From contig JBBBWG010009302.1 of assembly GCA_037176905.1 (NCBI GenBank), forward strand, positions 1 to 23,076: a stretch of DNA of 23,076 bases. The letters are read 5' to 3'. The notes beneath the pieces were generated by a model that did not search any database, was not told where the DNA came from, and worked only from the letters and a program-made list of their open reading frames with translations. Positions 8,461-18,097 of this stretch are shown here, piece by piece. Position 1 is the stretch's first letter; the number at the start of each line of letters is the position of its first letter. Both the position numbers and the translations under genes were made by a program. This stretch comes from Azolla pinnata. Taxonomy: Eukaryota > Streptophyta > Polypodiopsida > Salviniales > Salviniaceae.

Positions 8461-9590
8461 TAATGGGCGTTTTTATATGTTCCAGATGGTTCAGCTGGGC
8501 CCAAAGTTCTCGAACATTGTCATGATAATTATCTTGCTGGGCATTTTGGGATTCATAAAACATTAGCATTAATTACATCTTTTTGGTGGCCTCAGATACG
8601 CAGATTTCTGGAGGATTATGTACACGCACATGTGACACTTGTTGTCGGATAAAGATGCCTCGCCATCAGCTGTATGGGTTATTACACCCTCTTCCTATTC
8701 CAAAGTAGCCTTGACAATCAATTTCTCTTGATTTTATTTCTGATTTACCAGTTTCCAATGGTTTCGATACTGGTCTTACAGTAGTTGACCGTTGTATAAA
8801 GATGGCACATTTTTTACTATGTACTAAGTGTATCAACAGTGAAGGTACTGTTGATATACTTATGCGAGAAGTTTTTCGGCATCATGGTCTTCCCGACAAT
8901 ATCATAAGTGATCAGGGCCCTCAATTCGTGTCTAACTTCTGGCGGCATTTATTATCCTTATTAAAAGTATCATGTAATCTTTCTTCAAGCTACCATCCAC
9001 AAACTCATGATCAAACGAAGCGCACCAATCAGACATTAGAACAGTATCTTCGATGGTTCGTCAACTATCAACAAGATGACTGGGCATCTATTCTACATTT
9101 TGCAGAGTTCACCTATACCAATTTTGTCCATTCCTCTACTATAGTTACACCCTTCTTCGCCTATTGTGGTCAACATCCTCGTTGGACATTCTTAGAGCTT
9201 CCTCCATCTCCTGTTAATCTTCGTGCAGAAGAACGTCTATTTTGCATTAGTCAGATTCAACAAGAGGTTTCTACTCATTTACAGACTGCTCTAGAATTAC
9301 ATCGAAAAGCTGTGAATCGTCGTCGACTCCCACATAACTTCCGCATTGGCGATCAGGTATGGTTCCTTCGACGCGACATGAAGACAACCCGCCCTTGTGA
9401 TAAATTGGATTATCAGTGTATGGGCCCTTTTGTGATATCTGGTCAGATGAATGATGTGGCTTATTGACTTGATCTTCCTCCGCATCTGCGCCTGCATCCC
9501 GTATTTTATTGCTCTCTTTTAGAGCCATGTATTACCAGTACTATATCCATTCGTGTTCGACCACCTCCATCACCGGTACAACTTCTTGAT
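8461..9590 (+). pseudogene. pol: Integrase with a lost catalytic glutamate
   Basis: The zinc-binding domain (HCHDNYLAGHFG, FWWPQI, then RTCDTC after a frame change near 8630) leads to the catalytic core. The first aspartate is in SLDFISDLP (8730-8732), the second in SDQGPQF (8910-8912). The glutamate expected 36 residues later, in a QTER context, is lysine here (QTKR, 9018-9020), so the D,D-35-E triad is broken. Two stops lie just before the first aspartate, near 8706-8716. The core is otherwise open from 8802 to 9467. The C-terminal GPF motif (MGPFVISGQ) and LDLPPHLRLHPVFYCSLLEP follow a TGA at 9465. Confidence 0.9.
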
Positions 9591-9790
9591 GGCCCTGAGT
9601 ATGAAGTTGCAGCTATTCTTGATTCAAAATTTAGTCATGTAAGTTATAGTACTTAGTGGATTGGGATCAAACTTGGGAACCACCTGACCATTTACTTAAT
9701 GCTCAAGATCTTGTCCATGAGTTCCAGCAGCAATATCCACATGAGAAATTTTATACAATGCGACATGTCATGTACATAATGATATTGTAA
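9588..9790 (+). pseudogene. pol: Chromodomain at the end of pol
   Basis: DGPEYEVAAILDSKF starts at 9588. After a frame change near 9653 comes LVDWDQTWEPPDHLLNAQDLV, the second half of a chromodomain including the Trp-rich strand and the C-terminal helix. A few residues between the two halves are missing. The frame ends with TAA at 9788, just inside the LTR. A C-terminal chromodomain defines chromoviruses, whose integration it steers to particular histone marks. Confidence 0.8.
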
Positions 9791-9842
9791 TGTTCTCGAA
9801 CTAGTAGTATTGCATATGTGCATGAAATCTAGGTGAATGTTC

Positions 9843-9867
9843 GCCACGTGGCATGTGGCCACGTGGC
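9843..9867. promoter_or_regulatory. Two perfect G-box palindromes
   Basis: GCCACGTGGC occurs at 9843-9852 and again at 9858-9867, 15 bp apart and about 60-80 bp upstream of the TATA box at 9925. CACGTG with these flanks is the high-affinity site of plant bZIP and bHLH factors in light- and abscisic-acid-responsive promoters. Confidence 0.65.
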
Positions 9868-9947
9868 GTACCATGCAAATAAATGTTGGCCATGTCGCAT
9901 GTACATGTAGGTCACTAGAAGACCTATAAAATGAGCCGTTGCTCTCT

Positions 9948-9970
9948 TGATGAACCATCCTGGTTCATCA
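9948..9970 (+). promoter_or_regulatory. Perfect hairpin at the predicted transcript start
   Basis: TGATGAACCA and TGGTTCATCA form a perfect 10-bp stem with a TCC loop. The predicted start, 32 nt downstream of the first T of TATAAAA, is 9957, in the stem-loop. It may be a dyad for a regulator or part of the RNA leader. Confidence 0.5.
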
Positions 9971-10137
9971 CCTTCGCAGCGCACCCCTTTGCCTTCTCTG
10001 TACTCCAGCTGTTTCATTAATATATTTCCAACGATTATTTGCATATCATTCGCTCTCCTCTCTTACTGCACTCACCTCTCTTATTATCCTACTCGCTTGT
10101 CCCACAGTATTCTTAAGCTATTGGCTTATCCGTGACA

Positions 10138-10395
10138 TTAATCTCCATGATGTTAACAAGTGAGATCAACCCTTTTTATATAGAAGTGGGGTGCCTACTA
10201 ATTCCAGCATACCAAGTCTTTACATAAGACTAATTCTTCCTCATACTCAGTCTCACATACTGAGTCTAACATGCCAACTCAATCTCATATACATCATACT
10301 CCATCTTAAATATACGGACCCAGGTTCGAGTTTGAGCAAGACAATACAACTTCGAGTACTCCAAGTTCTAATATTCGTGACAAGGCCTCTTATGG
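10138..10395. other. Unassigned DNA between two retroelement pieces
   Basis: No frame or known motif is visible. There is a small inverted repeat (ACTCAGT and ACTGAGT, near 10247-10264). It may be leader or gag debris of the element whose RT follows. Confidence 0.4.
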
Positions 10396-11287
10396 AAGAT
10401 TGACCTTTGGGGAGCATACAATTTCGTGTAGATCAAACCAGGAGATGAATGGAAAGCCGCCTTTCAAACACGCTATGGTCATTTTGAGTATAAGGTAATT
10501 TCATTCGAACTAACTAATGCTCTTACAATATTTGAACATATGATGAATGACATCTTACGAGAATATCTAAATCACTTTGTTCCGGACCTATCTTGATGAC
10601 ATTTTGATCTTCTCTTCAAAAGTCCAAGAGCACTGAGTATGTCAGGTTACTTCTCGCCAAACTTCGAGAATATGGACTCTATGCCAAAAGAGAAAACTGT
10701 GAATTTGATTGTACTTCTATGAGCTTTCTTGGGTATGTTATCTCAACATAGGGAATCACAATGGAGACACGGAAGGTTAAAACTATTCGGGAGTGGGCCA
10801 TTCCAACTCAAGTACGAGTGGTACAATCATTTCTCGACTTCGCCAATTTTTATCAGTGCTTCGTGAAATGCTTTTTAGTGATTGCACCTCTCATTGCTCT
10901 TACCTGCAAGGAGGCTACATTCGACTAGACAACAACGACACAAACAACATTTGACTTGCTAAAACAAGCCTTTACAACAACACCGATCCTTCATCCTGAT
11001 CTAGGTAAGCCTTTCCACGTCAAAACGGATGCTTCCAATTTCGCCATTGGAGCAATAATCTCTCTGGTGTGCTTCACCCGGTGGTTTATTACTCGTGCAA
11101 GTTCATTACCCCAAAAATCAACTACCTTATATATGACAAAGAGCTTCTTCCTACCATTGTTTCTTTCGAAAAATGGAGGTCTTATTTGGCCGGGTGTAAC
11201 ATCATATCCAAGTGGTTACAGATAACAAAAATCTAATCTAATTCCTTACCACATGAACTTTAATTTGTATACAGGCGTGCTGGTTTT
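10396..11287 (+). pseudogene. pol: Second gypsy RT-RNase H fragment
   Basis: It starts inside RT (KIDLWGAYN-like reading, then [20 protein letters not shown]) and carries the catalytic YLDD at 10589-10600. It continues through GLYAKRENCEFDC, FLGYVIS and FLDFANFYQCF to RNase H with [12 protein letters not shown] (Asp 11028-11030), [21 protein letters not shown] and VVTDNKNLI (Asp 11222-11224). Frame changes lie before YLDD, near 10640 and near 11075, and stops near 10636, 10750 and 10927. The sequence differs clearly from the RT at 7031-7850, so it comes from a separate gypsy element. It ends abruptly near 11287 where the tRNA-His composite repeat begins; integrase is missing. Confidence 0.85.
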
Positions 11288-11679
11288 TCTAAAACAAGAT
11301 ATCCCAAAGAAGAATTTTTATCAAACTTTCAGAACAGATTCATTTCAAAAACCACAATTATTATAGAATTTCAATAGGTTGAGCAAGTTCAGAACATAAC
11401 ACATGTTTTCATATAATACAACTTGATTACCAACTCTAGTCAGCAGAACCTAGATTGGAAATTCTTGCAACATACGACAATCAACTACCACAGCACTACA
11501 AACAATTTTGCTAATGATGTTGCTTAGATTCAAGCCCGGAAGTGCTCAAATTAAGACCCTAACTCATGTTTTAAAACATTAGAATGTAATCACTAATTGA
11601 TCAATCAAAACATAGATTTAAACTGATTGCAATCTTCATTCCAAGAATACTTCTTATAATGATACTTCCCTCTTGTATA

Positions 11680-11755
11680 TATGGTTGCTGGGATTTGAGG
11701 CCAAGTCTCCATGACCACAAGAAGGAATGAATTCTAACCTCTAAACTACAACCAC
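11680..11755 (-). pseudogene. tRNA-His-like head, 76 nt
   Basis: It reads GTGGTTGTAGTTTAGAGGTT from 11755, has a few extra bases before the anticodon arm, keeps TTGTGGT with a GTG anticodon, and ends CCCAGCAACCATA. The B box is mutated (CCTCAAATCCC). Confidence 0.75.
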
Positions 11756-12330
11756 AAGGCTTTAATAGCTCTATATAAAAACTTGTTTTCTTAAAGTTTT
11801 AAGCGCCCTAAGAAATAATAAAAGTTTAGGTAATGTTTCAATGTTTTTGTGCTGAGTGGCTGGTCGGTTATCTGAATAAGTGGCGTCCGACAGTTTGATA
11901 GAAATAAACTAACATCATGCTTATCAAGGCACAATTTGAAGCTAGAAACAAAATTTAACTAAAACAAGATACCCCAAAGAAGTATTTTTATGAATTTGTT
12001 TAAAGAGATTAATTTCAAAAACTAATACAATTTAAATATGTTTTTATAGAATAGAACTTAATCACCAACTCTGATTAGCGGAACCTAGATTAGAAATTCT
12101 TGCAACACACGAATATCAACTATAACGACATTAAAAACAACTTTGCTAATGACCTTACATTCTTCTATGTGGTTGCTCAGATTCAAGCCCGGATGTGCTC
12201 AAATTAAACCCCTAACTCATCTTTTCAAACATTAGAATGTAATCACCAATTTATCAATCAAAACCTAGATTTGAAGCGTTTCGAATGTACCTCACGAGAC
12301 CACCTTTTAAAATGATTCCTCATTAGTGTA

Positions 12331-12402
12331 TGTGGTTGTTTGGATTTGAGCCCAATTCTCCAAGGACACGAAGTGGAACTGTAACCACTAAACTACAACC
12401 AC
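12331..12402 (-). pseudogene. tRNA-His-like head, full 72 nt
   Basis: Full length from GTGGTTGTAGTTTAGTGGTT (12402) to CAACCACA (12331). The 7-base anticodon loop TCGTGTC still has GTG (12369-12367). The anticodon stem has two mismatches and the T stem is damaged. The acceptor ends GTGGTTG and CAACCAC still pair. Confidence 0.8.
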
Positions 12403-12683
12403 AACCACAACTTATTTTTTTAACAATATTTTGTTGAAATCCATGTTTCTTAAATTTCTAAGCAATATCAAATAATAAAAATTTAGGTAATGTTTCGATG
12501 TCTTTGTTCTGAGTGGATGGTTAGTTAGCAGAATATGTGGCGTCCGACGGTTTGGTAGAAATAAACTAGCATCATGTTTATCAAGACACACTGTGAAGCT
12601 AGAAACTAAATTTTTCTTAAACAAGAAAGCCCAAGGAAATATTTTTATTAAACATTTACAAGAGATTAATTTCAAAAACCGGT

Positions 12684-12726
12684 GTATGGCCACAACGTAG
12701 AATTCTAACCACTAAACTACAACCAC
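12684..12726 (-). pseudogene. tRNA-His-like 5' half
   Basis: The D half and anticodon (CTACGTTGTGGCC) are well preserved. Just after the anticodon loop the sequence jumps to the repeat tail (GGTTTTTGAAATTAATC), so the T half and both modules are missing. Confidence 0.75.
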
Positions 12727-13333
12727 AAGTTATATTTGACAGCTCTATAAACTTTTTTCTAAAATTTCTAAGGGCCTTAAGAAGTAATAAAAATTGTAGG
12801 TAATGTTTCAATGCTTTTGTTCTAAGTGGCTGGTTAGTTATCAAAATAAGTGGCATCCGACAGTTTGATAGAAATAAACTACCATCATGCTTATCAAGAC
12901 ACAATTTCAAGCTAGAAACTAAATTTGACAAAAACAAGATACCCCAAAGAAGTATTTTTATCAATTTGTTGGAAAAGATTAATTTCAAAAATGCAATTAT
13001 TATACAATTTAAATAGGTTGACAAAGTTTAGAACTTAACTCATGGTTTAATTCATCCAAACTTAATCACGAGCTTTGATCAGCAGAACCTAGACTAGAAA
13101 TTCTTGCAACTTAGGAACATCATCTATGACTACATCAGAAACAATTTTCCTAATGATATTAGTTTGCTCAATGTGGTTGCTTCGATTGAAGCTCGAAAGT
13201 GGTCAATTAAGACCCTAACTCATCTTTTCAAACATTAGAGTGTAATCACCAATTGATCAATCCAAAGATAGATTTGAAGTGATTGCAATCTTCATTCCAA
13301 GAACACTTCTTAAAATGATACTTCTCTCTTGTA

Positions 13334-13388
13334 TATGGTTACTAGGATTCGAGCCCATGTCTCCATGACCACAACTTGGACTTCTAAT
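13334..13388 (-). pseudogene. tRNA-His-like head, 5' truncated
   Basis: It keeps TTAGAAGTCCAAG, the loop TTGTGGT with GTG, and a good B box (GGGCTCGAATCC), ending TAGTAACCATA. The acceptor 5' strand and the A box are lost. Confidence 0.75.
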
Positions 13389-13920
13389 ACCTGTATTTAA
13401 AAACCTGTGTTCGAAAAACTCTAACCACCCTAACAATAATAAATTTAGGTAATGTTTCAATGTTTTTATTCTAAATGGTTGGTTAGTTATCAGAATAAGT
13501 GGCATCCAAATATTTGATATAAATAAAATCAATACACAATTTCAAGCTAGAAACAAAATTTGACTAAAATAAGATACCCTCAATCTGTTTGAAGAGATTA
13601 ATTTCAAAAACTACAATTATAATACACTTTAATTACCTTGAACAAGTTTAGAACTTAACTCATGTTTTTATATACTAGAACTTAATCACGATCTCTGATT
13701 AGCGGAACCTAGATTACAAAGTCTTGCAACATATGAATATCGACTATATGAATATGATAATGTTCAATAATGACTTTCTTTTATGTGGTTGCTCAGATTC
13801 AAGCTCGGAAGTGCTCAAATTAAGACGCTAACACACGTTTTTATACATTAGAATGTAATAACCAACTTGACAATCGAAACCTAGATTTGAAGCTTTTACA
13901 ATCTAAATGATACTTTCTTC

Positions 13921-14805
13921 GAATGATATCGGAGTTTAGAGTTAAAATACTTGAATTAAAGCTAACAATATAGGCCATTACGTGGCGCAATAATATGTGA
14001 ATTTTGAAACTCATGGGAAGACCTACGTAAGAAAACGTAAAGGTCGGTCACTAATGAGAAAGGGATAAAGATGAGCAACCACTTGCAGCAAAAAGCTCCT
14101 AGTTTTCTCATATGATATTGGATTTTTAGTTCAAATACTTGAATGAGAGCTAATGGGGTAAGCTATCAAATGGCACGATAAAATTTCAATTTGAAACCCA
14201 AGGAAAAACTAAAAGCTCGGTTACTAATAAAGAAATGACACATAAGAGGGACCACTTGCAGCAAAAACCTCATAGCTTTCCTCGTATCATATTTTATTTT
14301 TGAGCTTAAATACTAAAGTCGAATCAAATGACATAGGCTTCGATTCAAGTATTTGAACTCTAAAATCCGATATCAAGCAAGGAAGCTATTAACTTTTTCA
14401 TTCGTATCTATAGCCCTAAATTTCAAGATTTAAATTTTTTTGTATTATATGATATCCTACTACAATAGCTTTGACTCATGTCTTTGAACTCTAACATCCG
14501 ATATCAAGCAAGGAAGCTATGAGCTTTTTTATGAAGGTGGTTGCCCTTGACTATCCCTTCCTCATCTCTGACACAGTGTTACTTTCTCACTCGTATCTAT
14601 GCCCCTGAGTTTGAATTTTTAAACTTTTTTGTGTTGTAGGATAGTTTACTGTGATAGCTTCGATTCAAGTGTTTGAACTCTAAAATCTGATATCAAGCCC
14701 GGAAGCTATGAGCTTTTTTATGAAGGTGGTCGTCCTTGGCTATCCCTTCCACATCATTGACACACTGTTGCTTTTTCACTTATATCTATGGCCCTGAGTT
14801 TCAAG
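13921..14805. repeat. Second repeat family, ~189-bp unit, inverted
   Basis: A different repeat interrupts the tRNA-His array. Minus-oriented copies start with GATATC or GATATT at 13925 and 14114 (spacing 189 bp). Plus-oriented copies start ATAGGCTTCGATTCAAG at 14333, ATAGCTTTGACTCATG at 14465 and ATAGCTTCGATTCAAG at 14654 (the last two 189 bp apart; the first is internally shortened). Shared landmarks are TTTGAACTCTAAAATC, GATATCAAGC, GGAAGCTATGAGCTTTTT and TATCCCTTCCTCAT. The two orientations meet near 14328. The right end runs straight into the tRNA-His repeat at 14806. No gene or tRNA-like part is seen in this family. Confidence 0.75.
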
Positions 14806-15071
14806 TTTAGAACTTAACTCATGTTTTTATATAAAAGAACTCATTATCACCAGCTCTAATTAGCGGAACCTAGATTAGAGATTCTTGGAACGTATGAATA
14901 TTGACTATAAAGACATTATAAACACTTTTGCTAATGACATTACTTTCCTATATGTGGTTGCTCAAATTCAAGCTTGGAAATGCTCAAATCAACACCCTAA
15001 CTCATGTTTTCAAACATTAGAATGTAATAAACAATTTATCAATGGAAACCTAGATTTGAAGTGATTGTAAA
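14806..15071 (-). repeat. Partial composite repeat unit, left arm of a dyad
   Basis: It contains the two 160-bp modules on the minus strand (TTTAGAACTTAACTCATG through AACCTAGATTTGAAG on the plus strand) but no tRNA head and no tail part. It faces a similar pair of modules in plus orientation starting at 15108. Confidence 0.8.
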
Positions 15072-15107
15072 TTTTAGAAAAATAGATTTCAACAAAAGAA
15101 TGAAGAT
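15072..15107. other. Spacer of the head-to-head dyad
   Basis: About 36 bases with no similarity to the repeat separate the minus unit (14806-15071) from the plus unit (15108 onward). Orientation of the array changes here. Confidence 0.6.
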
Positions 15108-15712
15108 TTTGGAATCTAGATTTCGATTTTTAAATTTGTTATTACATTCTAATGTATAAAAAACATGTGTTAGGGTCTTGATTTGAGCACTTCTAGGCTC
15201 AAACATGAACAACCACATAGAAGAAAGTAACTTCATTAGCAAAATTGTTTGTAACATCGTTATAGTCGATTTTTCATACGTTGCAAGAATTTCTAATCTA
15301 GGTTCCACTGATCAGAGCTCGTGATTAAGTCCTAGTATATAAAAAAAAACCTGTGTTAAGTTCTAAACTTGTTTAACCTATTTAAATTCTATAAAAAATG
15401 TAGTTTTTGAAATTAATTTCTTCTAATAGATTGATAAACATACTTCTTTGGGATATCTTGTTTCAGTCAAATTTAGTTTCTAGCTTGAAATTGTGACTTG
15501 ATAAGCATGATGTTAGTTTATTTATATCAAACTGTCGAACGCCACTTATTTCAATAAATAACCAGCCACTCAGAACAAAACATTGAAACATTATCTAAAT
15601 TTTTATTAATTCTTAGGGTACTTAGAATTTTTAGAAAATAGGTTTTGATATAGGTGTTAGAACAAAAACATTAAAACATTATGTAAATTTTTATTAGTTC
15701 TTAGCGTGCCTA

Positions 15713-15773
15713 AATAGGTTAGAATTGCGCCCTATTGTCGTGGAGACCCGGGATCGAAACCTGGCAACAACAT
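15713..15773 (+). pseudogene. tRNA-His-like head, 5' truncated
   Basis: It starts at GGTTAGAATT and keeps a recognisable T arm (CCGGGATCGAAACCTGG) and CAACATACAAG. The A box is lost and the anticodon loop is altered. Confidence 0.65.
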
Positions 15774-16338
15774 ACAAGAAGGTAGTATAATTTTAAGAAG
15801 TGTTCTTGTGAGGAGGATTGCAATCACTTAAAATCTTTATTGTCAAATTGGTGATTATATTCTAATGTATAAAAACATGAGTTACGGTCTTAATTTCAGC
15901 ACTCTCAGGCTTGAATCTAAGCAAACACATAGAAGAAAGTACACTGTTATTTACAAAATTGTCTGTAATGTTGTGATAATGGATGTTCATACATTGCAAT
16001 AATTTCTAACCTAGGTTTCGCTGATATGAGCTTACGATTAAGTTGTATTACATGAAAACATGAGTGAAGTTTTCAACGTTTTCGACCTATGTAATATGTA
16101 CAATAATTGTGGTATTTGAAATTAATCTTGTCTAAACGTTTGAGAAAAATACTTCTTTGGGCTGTCTTATTGTAGACAAATGTATTTTCTAGCTTGAAAT
16201 TGTGTCTTGATAAGCATGATGTTAGTTTAGTTCTATCCGACCATGGGATGCCACTTAGTTTGATAACTAACCAGCCACTTAGAACAAAAACATTTCAACA
16301 TTACCTGAAATTTTGTTATTGTTTAAGGTGCTTAGATA

Positions 16339-16388
16339 TTCCACGTGGTCGCCGTGGAGATCTGGGCTCGAATCCCAGTAACCACATA
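16339..16388 (+). pseudogene. tRNA-His-like 3' part
   Basis: The acceptor 5' strand and D arm are missing. The anticodon arm (CCACGTGGTCGCCGTGG) and T arm (CTGGGCTCGAATCCCAG, perfectly paired) are followed by TAACCACATA. Confidence 0.75.
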
Positions 16389-16991
16389 CAAGAATGAAAC
16401 GTCAATTTAGAATTTGTTCTTGCGATGTAGATTGCAATCGCTTCAAATCTAGGTTTGTATTGTTAAATTAGTGATTATATTGTAATGTATAAAAACATGA
16501 GTTAAGGTCTTAATTTGAGCACTCCTGGGCTTGAATCTTGGAACCACATAGAAGAAAGTAATGTCATTTACAAAATTTTTTGTAATTTTGTGATAGTCGA
16601 TACTCACCCGTTGCAAAAAAATCTAGGTTCCCCTAATCAGAGCTAGTGCTTAAGTTTTATTATATCAAAACATGAATTAAGTTCTAAGCTTGTTCAACGG
16701 ATTTAAATTGTATAATAATTGTAGTTTTTGAAATTAATTGTTTCTAGCAGATTGATAAAAGTACTTCTTTGGGGTACCTTGTTTCACACAAATTTAGTTT
16801 CTAGCATGGAATTGCGTCTTGATAAGCATGACGTTAGTTTATTTATATCAAACCGTCGGATGCCACTTATTCTGATAATTAACCAGCCACTCAGAACAAC
16901 AAGATTAAAACATTACCTAAATTTTTATTACTTCTTAGGGTGTTTAGAATTTTTTGATAACAAGTTTTTATATCGAGGTGAATATAGCCTC

Positions 16992-17063
16992 TTGGTTATG
17001 GCTTAGTAGTTAGAAATCCACGTTGTGGCCGTGGAGACTTGGGCTCGAATCCCAGCAAGCACA
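16992..17063 (+). pseudogene. Best-preserved tRNA-His-like head, 72 nt
   Basis: Full length. The anticodon stem-loop is perfect (CCACG at 17018-17022, loop TTGTGGC, CGTGG at 17030-17034) with anticodon GTG at 17025-17027. The A box reads TGGCTTAGTAGT and the B box GGCTCGAATCC, both close to the RNA polymerase III consensus. The acceptor stem has three mismatches (TTGGTTA against CAAGCAC), so it is a pseudogene, not a working tRNA. Position-by-position agreement with the plant nuclear tRNA-His(GTG) as I know it is high. Confidence 0.85.
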
Positions 17064-17875
17064 TTCAAGAATGATGTGTCAATTAGAATTTGTTCTCGCG
17101 ATGTAGATTGTAATCACTTCAAATCTAATGTATAAAAAAAACATGAGTTAAAGTCTTGATTTGGGAACTTCCAGGCTTGAATCTGAGCAGATAAAAGCAA
17201 GTAATGTCATTAGCATAATTTTTTGTAATTGTCTTTAGAGTTGATCTTTGTACATTGCGATAATTTCTAATCTAGGTTCCGCTGATGATAGCTGGTGTTA
17301 AGTTCTATCATATGATTGTAATCGCTTCAAATCTAGTTTTCGATTGGCAAATTAGTGATTACATTCTAATGTATAAAAACATGAGTTAGGTTCTTGATTT
17401 GGGAACTTCGAGGCTTGAATCCGAGCAACCACATAAAAGCAACTAATGTCATTAGCATAATTGTTTGTAATTTTTGTTAAAGTTGATCTTCGTACATTGC
17501 GATAATTTCTAATCTAGGTTCCGCTGGTGATTAAGTTCTATTATATGAAAACATCAGTTAAGTTCTAAACTTGTTCAACCTATTTAAATTTTATAATAAT
17601 TGTAGTTTCTGAAATAAATCTTTTCCAACAGATTGATAAAAGTACTTTTTGGGGAATCTTATTTCACACAAATTTTGTTTCTAGCTTGGAATTGTGTCTT
17701 GATAAGCATAATGTTAATCTATTTAGATCAAACTGTCAGACTCCACTTATTCTGATAACTAACGAGCCACTCAGAACAAGAAGATTGAAACATTACCTAA
17801 ATTATTTTTACTTCTTAAGGGGCTTAGAAATTTTAGAGAGTAGGTTTGCATATACAGGTGTGAAAATATAGGCCT

Positions 17876-17913
17876 GTGGTTATAGTTTAGTGGTTAGAAT
17901 TCCACGTTATGGC
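17876..17913 (+). pseudogene. tRNA-His-like 5' half
   Basis: GTGGTTATAGTTTAGTGGTT through CCACGTTATGGC. Right after the anticodon loop the sequence jumps into the repeat tail (CAGACAAGCATGATGTTAG). Confidence 0.75.
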
Positions 17914-18097
17914 TGATGTGTTCAGACAAGCATGATGTTAGTTTATTTCTATCTATGCATTGAATGCCAGTGATTTTGATTAGTAACCATCCACTCGGGG
18001 CAAAAACATTAAACCCTTAGCTAAAATGTTATCTTTTCTTTTAGTGCTTCGAAGTTCTAGAAAAGTGTTCTGACTTAAATTGTTAAAAAATAGGCTT

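Larger units (their letters stand above)
9766..10137 (+). mobile_element. 3' LTR candidate of the plus-strand chromovirus
   Basis: It follows the chromodomain directly. The proposed ends are TGTCA (9766-9770) and TGACA (10133-10137), an inverted terminal pair; the LTR on the minus strand at 5036 also ends in TGACA. Inside are two G-boxes (9843-9867), a TATA box (TATAAAA, 9925-9931), a hairpin at the predicted transcript start (9948-9970) and a CT-rich downstream part. No polypurine tract is obvious before 9766 and no second copy exists in the window, so the exact ends are tentative. Confidence 0.55.
11288..13920 (-). repeat. Composite tRNA-His repeat array, left arm (5 units)
   Basis: Five units lie head to tail on the minus strand: 11288-11755 (starts inside the tail part), 11756-12402, 12403-12726 (both 160-bp modules deleted), 12727-13388, and 13389-13920 (no tRNA head left). 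Landmarks recurring in each, given in minus-strand sense: TTGTGGTTGTAGTTTAG (head), AATCTAGGTT (twice per unit), AACATGAGTTAAG, GAAATTAATCTCTT, GATAAGCATGATGTTAG and AACATTACCTAAAT. Full spacing is about 650-660 bp. Short reading frames inside it share a peptide only because the DNA is repeated. There is no host gene in this span. Confidence 0.85.

Noticed and set aside
9829..10135. Short open frames on both strands in the LTR at 9766-10137
   Set aside because: They are low-complexity, overlap promoter-like elements and have no protein character.
16992..17063. A functional tRNA-His gene
   Set aside because: The acceptor stem has three mismatches and neighbouring copies show the same head in all stages of decay inside a repeat.
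12412..17871. A shared peptide (for example LDKHDVSLF and NQPLRTK) encoded by open frames in several repeat units on both sides of the array
   Set aside because: The frames fall in the same DNA part of each unit and the differences between copies change amino acids and introduce stops as freely as third positions (for example a stop in the 15470 unit). This is repeat similarity, not coding constraint.
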